A stretch of DNA of 8,084 bases, from NCBI GenBank assembly GCA_944392285.1, contig CALXWF010000090.1:1-8084 (forward strand), in the 5' to 3' direction. The stretch comes from an uncultured Alphaproteobacteria bacterium. GTDB lineage: Bacteria; Pseudomonadota; Alphaproteobacteria; RF32; CAG-239. The position numbers and the translations under genes are program-made. The notes beneath the pieces are model-generated. The model ran no database searches. It was given only the letters and a program-made list of their open reading frames with translations, and was not told where the DNA came from. Positions 1-5,935 of the stretch are shown here, one piece after another. How positions within the stretch are numbered: the first letter of the stretch is position 1; the number at the start of each line of letters is the position of its first letter.

Positions 1-30
1 AAAAAACCTCGGAAATTCCGAGGTTTTTTG
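1..30 (-). terminator. Intrinsic terminator after fabG (bidirectional)
   Basis: Positions 1-12 (AAAAAACCTCGG) pair perfectly with 18-29 (CCGAGGTTTTTT) around a five-base loop, and the inner AA/TT could extend the stem. Read on the minus strand, the hairpin lies 17 bases past the fabG stop and ends in six T. Because the flanks are A-run and T-run, it would also work for plus-strand transcripts entering from the left. It probably closes the fabD-fabG transcript. Confidence 0.9.
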
Positions 31-46
31 TTGATGAGCACAAGCT

Positions 47-784
47 CTAAATCATGGCCATACCGCCGTTGATGTTAATGGTTTGACCCGTAATATACTG
101 AGCCTCGTCAGAAGCGAGGAAAGCAACGACATTGGCAATATCCTGAGCCTCACCAAGCTTGGCTTCGGGAATTTTAGCCAAGAGAGCGGCTTTAACATCA
201 TCGGGCAAAACATCGGTCATCGGAGTTCTGATAAAGCCGGGGGCAATAGAGTTAACCGTAATACCGCGAGAGCCGACTTCCTGAGCCAAGCATTTGTTCA
301 TGGCAATCATACCGGCTTTAGAGGCAGAATAGTTAGCCTGACCGGCGTTTCCGGTAACACCCACAACCGAGGCAATACCGATAATACGACCGAAACGACG
401 TTTCATCATACCGCGAACGGCAGCTTTAGCCAATTTGAAACCGGCAGAGAGGTTAACATCCAATACCAACTGCCAATCTTCGTCACTCATACGAATAAAC
501 AAGTTATCGCGGGTTAAGCCGGCATTGTTAACCAAGATATCAATACGGCCGAGTTTTTCTTCAACTTTGGCAACCAAATTTTTAACATCATCGGCATTTG
601 TCAAGTTAGCGGTAAAAACTTCTACCCGATCGCCCAATTCTTCTTTAAGTTTGAGCATCGGCTCTTCACGCATATCGGTCAAAGCCAAAGTTGCGCCCTG
701 TTTGTGCAGAGTGCGGGCAATTTTATCGCCCAAACCGCCGGCTGCACCGGTAATAAGAGCTACTTTATCATGTAATTCAAACAT
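47..784 (-). CDS. fabG: 3-oxoacyl-[acyl-carrier-protein] reductase FabG
   Basis: FabG reduces 3-oxoacyl-ACP to 3-hydroxyacyl-ACP in the cytoplasm, the first reductive step of each type II fatty acid elongation cycle. The 245-residue protein has the usual FabG length and a complete short-chain dehydrogenase layout: glycine-rich nucleotide loop TGAAGGLG at 12-19, NNAG at 86-89, catalytic Asn111, Ser139, Tyr152 and Lys156 (YSASK), the FabG-typical IRMSDEDW at 97-104, and a C-terminal ITGQT...GGMAM end. The ATG at 784 is preceded by AAGGAAA about 8 bases upstream, and the stop is TAG. It lies 27 bases after fabD, so the two are almost certainly cotranscribed. Oddity: the loop lacks the Arg of the classical GASRGIG form, and Asp37 follows the second strand, which hints at NADH rather than NADPH use. 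The family call is firm; the cofactor preference is inference. Confidence 0.96.
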   Translation of the reverse strand: MFELHDKVALITGAAGGLGDKIARTLHKQGATLALTDMREEPMLKLKEELGDRVEVFTANLTNADDVKNLVAKVEEKLGRIDILVNNAGLTRDNLFIRMSDEDWQLVLDVNLSAGFKLAKAAVRGMMKRRFGRIIGIASVVGVTGNAGQANYSASKAGMIAMNKCLAQEVGSRGITVNSIAPGFIRTPMTDVLPDDVKAALLAKIPEAKLGEAQDIANVVAFLASDEAQYITGQTININGGMAMI

Positions 785-811
785 CTTAATTTTCCTTTTT
801 TTAACAGATGA

Positions 812-1756
812 TTACAAATTTTTAGCCAATTCTTCAATCTCGGCAGGTGTTCCCACCGCAAAAGAATTGATATCTTTTTCGCTTCTTTTAACAATATTTG
901 ACAGAACCTTTCCGGCCCCAAGCTCAATGGCATCCGTCACATTATTTTCTCTCATAAAAATAACGCTTTCACGCCAACGAACCGAACCGGTAACCTGTTC
1001 AACCAAATGCTTAATAATTTCTTTTTCATCCTCAATGGGGGTTGCCAAAACATTGGCAATCAGAGGAATTTGGGCTCTATGTGCCTCAACTTTTCCCAAA
1101 GCCTCTTCCATGGCTTTGGCGGCAGGAGCCATCAGCGGGCTGTGGAAAGGCGCGCTGACCGGAAGTTTAATACAACGTCTGGCGCCAAATTCCGAAGCAA
1201 TTTCAACAGCTTTTTCAATAGCTTGGATATGTCCGGACAACACAACTTGCCCATCGGCATTATCATTAGCGGCCACGCAAACATACCCACCTTCGCTGCA
1301 AGCCTCGGCCAAAGCCTCAACATCTTTGAAAGAAACACCCATAACCGCGGCCATTCCGCCAAGTCCGACGGGCACGGCTTTTTGCATGGCATCACCGCGA
1401 ATACGCAACAAGCGTGCCGTATCCGCCAAAGAAAAGACGCCGGCGGCGCAAGCGGCGGAATATTCACCCAAAGAGTGACCGGCCACATAAGCGGCTTTAT
1501 CTTTAAGTTTAATTCCGAACTCTTTTTCCAAAACTCTGACCACGGCCATAGAATGAGCCATCAAAGCCGGTTGTGCATTGGTTGTCAACATCAAGTCCGA
1601 TTCCGGCCCTTCACACATCAGCTTAAACAAATCTTGAGACAGAGCTTCGTTTACTTCCATAAAAACATCTTTGGCTGCCGTAAAATTTTCAGCCAAATCT
1701 TTTCCCATACCGACAAATTGAGAACCTTGTCCGGGAAACATAAAAGCACATTTCAT
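812..1756 (-). CDS. fabD: Malonyl-CoA:ACP transacylase FabD
   Basis: FabD transfers malonyl from CoA to acyl carrier protein, supplying the extender unit for fatty acid synthesis. Counting from the ATG at 1756 (314 residues, normal for FabD), the protein opens with the family motif FPGQGSQ at 7-13. It carries the nucleophile elbow GHSLGE with Ser95, the carboxylate-binding Arg120 in IRGDAMQ, the catalytic His205 in SAPFHSPLM and Gln254 in EQVTGSVRW. All key residues known from E. coli FabD are present. The frame can be extended to a TTG at 1762, but AAGGAAAG at 1766-1773 sits about 9 bases before the ATG and only 3 before the TTG, so the ATG is preferred. It is first gene of a fabD-fabG unit, divergent from ftsK. 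Confidence 0.96.
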   Translation of the reverse strand: MKCAFMFPGQGSQFVGMGKDLAENFTAAKDVFMEVNEALSQDLFKLMCEGPESDLMLTTNAQPALMAHSMAVVRVLEKEFGIKLKDKAAYVAGHSLGEYSAACAAGVFSLADTARLLRIRGDAMQKAVPVGLGGMAAVMGVSFKDVEALAEACSEGGYVCVAANDNADGQVVLSGHIQAIEKAVEIASEFGARRCIKLPVSAPFHSPLMAPAAKAMEEALGKVEAHRAQIPLIANVLATPIEDEKEIIKHLVEQVTGSVRWRESVIFMRENNVTDAIELGAGKVLSNIVKRSEKDINSFAVGTPAEIEELAKNL

Positions 1757-1791
1757 TAACAAAAACTTTCCTTATTAATATCCTTTTAATC

Positions 1792-1817
1792 AATATATAA
1801 TAATATCAAAAAGTCAA
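1792..1817 (-). promoter_or_regulatory. Possible fabD promoter
   Basis: On the minus strand TTGACT (1817-1812) matches the -35 consensus in five of six positions. It is followed by an AT-rich stretch containing TATATT at 1797-1792 (14-base spacer) or TATTGA at 1795-1790 (16-base spacer). Neither combination is ideal. The site lies in the only intergenic space upstream of fabD, which supports it by position. Confidence 0.35.
1796..1801 (+). promoter_or_regulatory. Possible ftsK promoter -10 box
   Basis: A perfect TATAAT lies 58 bases before the preferred ftsK start. The matching -35 region (TTATTA or TATTAA near 1772-1778) is poor. It overlaps the possible fabD promoter on the other strand. 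Perfect -10 strings occur by chance in DNA this AT-rich, so this is tentative. Confidence 0.35.
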
Positions 1818-1858
1818 TACTAATGAACTTTTGCTACACGGACGGTGGATTTTTAGAA

Positions 1859-4144
1859 ATGGCTAAACGCAAAAAACAACAAAGTCTGGCGGTCAGAATT
1901 TCTCGTCAACTTCTCGGGGTTTTACTGATTTTGGGGACAATTTTGGTTTTGTTGAGTACCCTGTTTTTCAACCCTTCGGACAATGCTTATAATGTTGTTT
2001 CTCAAGAAGCGGTGCAAAACCATCTCGGTCAATTCGGCGCACTCAGTGCCGACTGGTGTCTGACATGGTTCGGCTTGGCCACGCCTTTGTTCATGCTTGC
2101 GCTTTTACGTTGGGGAACCGCCTTAATCCGTCGTCAGGAAATCGGCTGGCCGATGTCGCGTGTTTTTTTCTGGCTTATAGGTTTGAGCTGTTTGGCTACC
2201 TTTTTTAACATTATTTCTCGCTGGTTGAGCTTGCCAAATCTCGGCGGCTCTTTAGGGACAACCGTGGCCAGACATTATTTATCGGCGGTAAACATCATTT
2301 ATCCCTCTCCTTACAGCCCATATTTTGGCACATTATTTTTGCTTATTGTCAGCTTTTTCAGTTTTAATTTTGCAGCCAAGCTCAGCTGCGCCGACTGGGG
2401 ACATTGGCTCAAAACCTTTGCCCGCATTGTCGGCAAAATTTTGGCCTTAATCGCGGCATTTTTCAAATTTATCTTCACGCGTCGTCGTTCTTCAAGCACC
2501 GACGGGGGCGAAAAGATTGTCAAACCGCGTAAAGAAAAGAGCAAAAAAGACAGCCAAAAACTTGAGCCTCAGATTGCCGCACCGGCCACCAAAGAGCAAA
2601 GTGCGCCGCAAAAAGCCGCTCCCAAGAGCAAAGAAGCATCTGACGGCTACCAAAAACCGCCTGTTAATTTGCTGTCCATGGTCAAAGACAAAAACGCCGG
2701 TCAAGTCAACGAAAAAGAGCTTGATAAAATTGCCCGTGAGCTTGAAAATGTTTTGCAAGAATTCGGTGTTAACGGCCAAATTGTTAAGGTTCGCCCCGGT
2801 CCGGTTGTTACCCTCTATGAGCTTGAACCGGCCCCCGGCACCAAAACCGCCCGCGTTATTGGTCTGGCAGATGACATTGCCCGTTCCATGTCGGCCGTAT
2901 CCGTCCGCATTGCCGTTGTTCCCGGCTCCAACACCATCGGTATTGAAATGCCGAACCAAAAACGTGAAATTGTTTGGCTGCGTGAGCTATTTGAAGACGA
3001 TAATTTCATGAACTCCAAAAACACCCTAAACGTTGTTTTGGGCAAAGACATCGGTGGCAAAAACGTCTACGCCGATTTAGCCAAAATGCCCCACCTTTTG
3101 GTTGCCGGTACCACGGGTTCCGGTAAGTCGGTTGGTGTAAACTCGATGATTCTTTCGCTTTTATACCGCATGCGCCCGGATGAATGCAAACTCATCATGA
3201 TAGACCCGAAGATGCTTGAATTTTCAATGTACAACGGGATTCCCCACTTATTAACACCGGTTATTACCGACCCCGGCAAAGCGGTTGTCGGCTTAAAATG
3301 GGCCGTCAAAGAAATGGAAGACCGCTATCGGGCCATGGCACAATTAAATGTCCGCAACATCAGCGGTTATAACCAAAAACTGGCCGAGCTGCGTGCCAAT
3401 GGTGAAAAAATCACCCGCACCGTCCAAACCGGATTCGACACCGAAACCGGCAAACCCATTTTTGAAGAGCAAGAGCTTGACCTAACCCCCTTGCCCTATA
3501 TTGTCATTGTTGTAGATGAAATGGCCGACCTCATGTTGGTTGCGGGCAAAGAGGTAGAGGCGGCCATACAACGCTTGGCACAAATGGCGCGTGCGGCAGG
3601 TTTACACTTAATCATGTCAACGCAACGTCCGTCCGTAGACGTCATTACCGGTACCATTAAAGCCAACTTCCCGACCCGCATCAGTTTTCAGGTCACATCA
3701 AAAATTGACAGCCGCACCATTTTAGGCGAACAAGGTGCCGAACAACTTCTCGGCATGGGCGACATGCTTTACATGCCGGCCGGCCAAAGACCGATACGTG
3801 TTCACGGTAGTTTTGTAAAAGACAGCGAAGTTGAAAAAGTTGTTGAATTTTTGAAAGCACAAAAAGAGCCTGAATATGTTGAAGCGGTAACAGCCGGAGA
3901 ATTAAACGAAAAAGACACCGGCTCGGTTTTTGACAAGAGCGCCATGGGAGCCGATGCTGACGGAGATTTATATTCTCAGGCGGTTGCGATTGTTCAAAAT
4001 GACAAAAAGGTTTCAACCAGCTACATTCAGCGTCGCTTGCGGATTGGTTACAATCGGGCGGCAACCTTGGTTGAGCGCATGGAAGAAGAAGGCATTATCA
4101 CCCCGCCGGATCACACCGGCCGCCGCGAGGTTATCGGAGCATAA
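1859..4144 (+). CDS. ftsK: DNA translocase FtsK
   Basis: FtsK anchors at the division septum and pumps DNA with ATP, clearing the septum and activating dimer resolution at dif. The 761-residue protein, counted from the ATG at 1859, has four or five N-terminal membrane segments (about 17-37, 70-90, 101-118, 155-174 and possibly 188-207). A short basic and Ala/Pro-rich linker follows (about 208-270), then the motor with Walker A GTTGSGKS at 417-424, Walker B VIVVDE near 549-554 and STQRPSVDVITG at 587-598. The C-terminal gamma winged helix (about 693-761) contains STSYIQRRLRIGYNRAA. An in-frame ATG at 1823 has no ribosome binding site, whereas GGTGGA at 1844-1849 is 9 bases from the ATG at 1859 and the protein then begins MAKRKKQQ. 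The linker is much shorter than in E. coli FtsK, as in many bacteria. It stands alone, divergent from fabD; no clear terminator follows. Confidence 0.95.
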   Translation: MAKRKKQQSLAVRISRQLLGVLLILGTILVLLSTLFFNPSDNAYNVVSQEAVQNHLGQFGALSADWCLTWFGLATPLFMLALLRWGTALIRRQEIGWPMSRVFFWLIGLSCLATFFNIISRWLSLPNLGGSLGTTVARHYLSAVNIIYPSPYSPYFGTLFLLIVSFFSFNFAAKLSCADWGHWLKTFARIVGKILALIAAFFKFIFTRRRSSSTDGGEKIVKPRKEKSKKDSQKLEPQIAAPATKEQSAPQKAAPKSKEASDGYQKPPVNLLSMVKDKNAGQVNEKELDKIARELENVLQEFGVNGQIVKVRPGPVVTLYELEPAPGTKTARVIGLADDIARSMSAVSVRIAVVPGSNTIGIEMPNQKREIVWLRELFEDDNFMNSKNTLNVVLGKDIGGKNVYADLAKMPHLLVAGTTGSGKSVGVNSMILSLLYRMRPDECKLIMIDPKMLEFSMYNGIPHLLTPVITDPGKAVVGLKWAVKEMEDRYRAMAQLNVRNISGYNQKLAELRANGEKITRTVQTGFDTETGKPIFEEQELDLTPLPYIVIVVDEMADLMLVAGKEVEAAIQRLAQMARAAGLHLIMSTQRPSVDVITGTIKANFPTRISFQVTSKIDSRTILGEQGAEQLLGMGDMLYMPAGQRPIRVHGSFVKDSEVEKVVEFLKAQKEPEYVEAVTAGELNEKDTGSVFDKSAMGADADGDLYSQAVAIVQNDKKVSTSYIQRRLRIGYNRAATLVERMEEEGIITPPDHTGRREVIGA

Positions 4145-4187
4145 AGAAGCAAAATAAAAAAATTTATAAAAAATTTAAAATAAATGC

Positions 4188-4220
4188 TTGCAATTTATTT
4201 TTAATATGCTAATTAATATC
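4188..4220 (+). promoter_or_regulatory. Promoter-like region upstream of tRNA-Gly
   Basis: TTGCAA at 4188-4193 resembles a -35 box, and the following AT-rich segment offers TAATTA (4210-4215) or TAATAT (4214-4219) as -10 candidates. Neither has both ideal spacing and ideal sequence. Position, within 50 bases of the tRNA, is the main support. Confidence 0.3.
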
Positions 4221-4234
4221 TCGTTCCGACAAAT

Positions 4235-4309
4235 GCGGGTATAGCTCAGGGGTAGAGCGCAACCTTGCCAAGGTTGATGTCGAGGGTTCAAATCCCTTTG
4301 CCCGCTCCA
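4235..4309 (+). tRNA. tRNA-Gly (anticodon GCC)
   Basis: A full cloverleaf can be folded. The acceptor stem GCGGGTA (4235-4241) pairs with TGCCCGC (4299-4305), with one G-T pair. The D-arm GCTC/GAGC follows, then anticodon stem CAACC/GGTTG (4260-4264 with 4272-4276) with loop TTGCCAA, giving anticodon GCC at 4267-4269. The variable loop is ATGTC, and the T-arm is GAGGG/CCCTT with loop TTCAAAT. Discriminator T4306 is followed by an encoded CCA at 4307-4309. It reads GGC and GGU codons. A terminator begins 11 bases downstream. Confidence 0.97.
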
Positions 4310-4319
4310 ATTAAAAGAC

Positions 4320-4350
4320 AAAAGCGACCATCAGGGTCGCTTTTAGTGTT
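4320..4350 (+). terminator. Intrinsic terminator after tRNA-Gly
   Basis: AAAAGCGACC (4320-4329) pairs perfectly with GGTCGCTTTT (4335-4344) around the loop ATCAG, with a further T-rich tail. It can end the tRNA-Gly transcript. Its T-rich end abuts direct repeat copy A at 4349. Read on the minus strand, the A-run at 4320-4323 also gives T residues, so it could stop ATPase transcripts too. Confidence 0.85.
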
Positions 4351-4389
4351 TTAAAGATTAGCGGCAACGGATTTGAAGCCTCGAACCCT
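4349..4389 (+). repeat. 41-bp direct repeat, copy A
   Basis: This copy matches 5842-5882 at 36 of 41 positions in the same orientation. The core 4362-4382 (21 bp) is identical to 5855-5875. It lies between the tRNA terminator and the 3' end of the ATPase gene, ending 9 bases before that stop codon. Its reverse complement also resembles the tRNA-Gly 3' end: it shares TCGAGG, TTCAAATCC, TTGCC and GCT in order, with two substitutions and two one-base gaps. Confidence 0.85.
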
Positions 4390-4398
4390 GAAACGCAC

Positions 4399-5709
4399 TC
4401 AGATTTCAACAAAATTAAGCAGATTTTCAACCAAATAAAGCGGAATATTATGCAAACCATGATTGATTTCAAAATCAGCTAAGGATGTCCTAATAGCTAT
4501 TTCTTGTGTATATTTTTCTCTGTATGCACTTAAACTTTTTGCTTTTAAATTTATAGATGATTTTACTTCAATAGGAATGATTTGATTATGATATTGAATT
4601 ACAAAATCTATTTCATTCTGACTACTTTCTGAGCTCCAATAAGCAATGGGTAAGTTTTTTTGTAAAATAAGTTCTTGTAACACAAATTGCTCTGTTAGAG
4701 CTCCTTTGAACTCTTCAAAAATTTTATTACCCTCAATAATTGCTTTTGCATCTAAAGAAGACAGAGCTCCGAGTAATCCAGTATCTATCATATAAAGTTT
4801 AAATGCTGAAGAATCTGCATAAGCAGACAAAGGTACATCAGGTTTAGAGATTCTGTTTATTTTATAGACTAAGCCACAAAGTATTAGCCATTCAATTGCC
4901 ATTTCATATTCCCTTGCTCTTGCACTTGGGGCTATGTGATTATAGGCAAATTTTTTATTTTCTTTTGCTAATTGGGAAGGGAGAGAATGCCAAACAGCAT
5001 TGATTCTGGCAACATTAAAACTTTCAGTATATTTGGAAAAATCATTTTGATAGCCTAAAACTATTTGATTTTGTATTTCTCTTACAATATTCAGATTTTT
5101 GTTTTGAGTATAATTATATACAACTTCAGGCATTCCTCCAATAAACATATATAATTTTAATAAAGATATAAACGTATCTTTAAATGTTTTACTGAGTTGG
5201 ATGTTCTTGTCATATATAATATCACAAAGTTTATCTTCTCCAATAGCTGACAAAAATTCTATAAAACTTAGAGGATACAAATTTAGAAACTCAACTTGCC
5301 CAACAGGAAAAGACATATTTTTTTGTTTAACAGCTACACCCAACAAACTTCCTGCAGCCATAATATGATATTCCGGCGCATTTTCTTTGAAGAATTTTAA
5401 TGCATTTAATGCCCTTTCCGATTCTTGGATTTCATCAAATATAATCAATGTATCCTGAGGCGTAATCTCAACACCTGATAAAATATTTAATGATTGTATA
5501 ATATTTGAAACGTTATAATCAGCCTCAAAAATATCATTAGCTGTTTTGTTGGCATCAAAGCTGATGTATGCAACTTTGGAATAATGTTGCCTGCCAAATT
5601 CTTTCATTAACCAAGTTTTGCCAACCTGTCTTGCTCCTTGGACAATTAAAGGTTTTCTGTTTTGTTTGTTTTTCCACGCTAATAACTGTTCAAAAGCAAG
5701 TCTTTTCAT
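4399..5709 (-). CDS. AAA_14/DUF4143 family ATPase
   Basis: This 436-residue protein belongs to the widespread ATP-binding family with an N-terminal AAA_14 domain and a C-terminal DUF4143 domain; cellular role and substrate are unknown. Visible features are Walker A GARQVGKT at 25-32, Walker B TLIIFDEIQ at 87-95 and a sensor-like AAGSLLG at 118-124. In the C-terminal part are YMIDTGLLGAL (306-316), a glutamate-rich helix (336-348), NEIDFVI (365-371) and IEVKSS (380-385). The spacing of Asp369 with Glu381-x-Lys383 resembles a PD-(D/E)XK nuclease core, but activity is not established. AAAGGG at 5717-5722 lies 7 bases before the ATG. Single lines of this gene count about 22-35% GC, against about 43-45% in nearby housekeeping genes, which suggests horizontal acquisition. 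It is intact, monocistronic and flanked by direct repeats. Family members are often found as isolated, patchily distributed genes. Confidence 0.9.
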   Translation of the reverse strand: MKRLAFEQLLAWKNKQNRKPLIVQGARQVGKTWLMKEFGRQHYSKVAYISFDANKTANDIFEADYNVSNIIQSLNILSGVEITPQDTLIIFDEIQESERALNALKFFKENAPEYHIMAAGSLLGVAVKQKNMSFPVGQVEFLNLYPLSFIEFLSAIGEDKLCDIIYDKNIQLSKTFKDTFISLLKLYMFIGGMPEVVYNYTQNKNLNIVREIQNQIVLGYQNDFSKYTESFNVARINAVWHSLPSQLAKENKKFAYNHIAPSARAREYEMAIEWLILCGLVYKINRISKPDVPLSAYADSSAFKLYMIDTGLLGALSSLDAKAIIEGNKIFEEFKGALTEQFVLQELILQKNLPIAYWSSESSQNEIDFVIQYHNQIIPIEVKSSINLKAKSLSAYREKYTQEIAIRTSLADFEINHGLHNIPLYLVENLLNFVEI

Positions 5710-5735
5710 TGTTTTACCCTTTCATATATAATATC

Positions 5736-5764
5736 AGGATAGGTGTATAATCACATTTTGTAAA
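5736..5764 (-). promoter_or_regulatory. Possible ATPase gene promoter
   Basis: On the minus strand TTTACA (5764-5759) is followed after 17 bases by TATCCT (5741-5736). These match the -35 and -10 consensus at five and four of six positions. The -35 element lies inside the first copy of the 32-bp-spaced repeat, so a protein bound to the repeats could control it. Another AT-rich -10 candidate lies nearer the start. Confidence 0.35.
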
Positions 5765-5834
5765 GGAAAATCTCACACTGAATCACATTTTATGAAGGAA
5801 AAAAATGATTACAATCACACTTTAAGAAGATAAA
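5749..5834. repeat. Three phased repeats, 32-bp period, upstream of the ATPase
   Basis: Copies begin at 5749, 5781 and 5813, exactly 32 bp apart. Each starts AATCACA, continues into a T-run, then an AAGGA- or AAGATA-type purine stretch, and is about 22 bp long. Copies 1 and 2 share AATCACATTTT and AAGGAAAA; copy 3 is more diverged. The ten bases between copies are not conserved. Three helical turns per period would place all copies on about the same face of the DNA, as expected for an operator or iteron-like array. No function is known to me. Confidence 0.75.
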
Positions 5835-5841
5835 CAAAGAA

Positions 5842-5882
5842 TTTTAAAGGCTAACGGCAACGGATTTGAAGCCTCAAGCCCT
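5842..5882 (+). repeat. 41-bp direct repeat, copy B
   Basis: This is the partner of copy A at 4349-4389, in the same orientation, with five mismatches clustered outside the 21-bp identical core (5855-5875). It closes the ATPase block on the side upstream of that gene, between the 32-bp-period array and the nitroreductase gene. Confidence 0.85.
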
Positions 5883-5895
5883 CTTGAAAAAAAAT

Positions 5896-5933
5896 AAAAC
5901 CTCACTACATCAAAAAAACAAAAAAGAGGTTTT
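5896..5933 (+). promoter_or_regulatory. Hairpin covering the nitroreductase ribosome binding site
   Basis: AAAACCTC (5896-5903) can pair with GAGGTTTT (5926-5933) across a 22-base A-rich loop. The right arm contains the GAGG ribosome binding site of the next gene, 6 bases from its ATG, and T5930-T5935 follow the stem. It may mask the site, act as a weak terminator on either strand, or be a decayed terminator: its stem shares the core ACCTC/GAGGT with the fabG terminator. The long loop makes stability uncertain. Confidence 0.35.
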
Positions 5934-5935
5934 TT

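Larger units (their letters stand above)
4349..5882. mobile_element. Putative repeat-bounded cassette carrying an ATPase gene
   Basis: The block is delimited by two imperfect 41-bp direct repeats and holds one AT-rich gene plus its upstream repeat array. It sits immediately downstream of a tRNA gene and its terminator, a common insertion neighbourhood. No integrase, transposase or terminal inverted repeat is visible. If it moved, it did so with enzymes supplied elsewhere, or it arose by recombination between dispersed repeats. The boundaries are inferred only from the repeats. Confidence 0.35.

Noticed and set aside
435..1478. A long plus-strand open frame of 347 codons across fabG and fabD
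   Set aside because: It lies antisense to two genes with complete family motifs, its translation is low-complexity and Ser/Ala-rich, and it spans the intergenic gap. It is a shadow frame.
1757..1762. TTG start six bases upstream for fabD
   Set aside because: The ribosome binding site at 1766-1773 is too close to it, and the next codons give the normal FabD start at the ATG.
1823..1858. Upstream ATG for ftsK adding 12 residues
   Set aside because: No ribosome binding site precedes it. The added MNFCYTDGGFLE is unlike FtsK N-termini, and GGTGGA correctly precedes the ATG at 1859.
2492..3060. Minus-strand open frames inside ftsK
   Set aside because: They are antisense to the well-conserved FtsK motor region, with no ribosome binding sites or recognisable motifs.
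4235..4389. Classical tRNA attachment site duplicated by an integrase
   Set aside because: A classical site repeats the tRNA 3' end in the same orientation. Here the likeness is inverted and imperfect, and no integrase gene lies between the repeats.
4974..4981. GGGAAGGG, matching the E. coli FtsK loading motif GGGNAGGG
   Set aside because: A single match in 8 kb is close to chance, it lies inside the probable acquired gene, and replication direction is unknown here.
5749..5834. Possible small CRISPR array
   Set aside because: The repeats are degenerate and only about 22 bp, the gaps are about 10 bp, far too short for spacers, and no cas gene is present.
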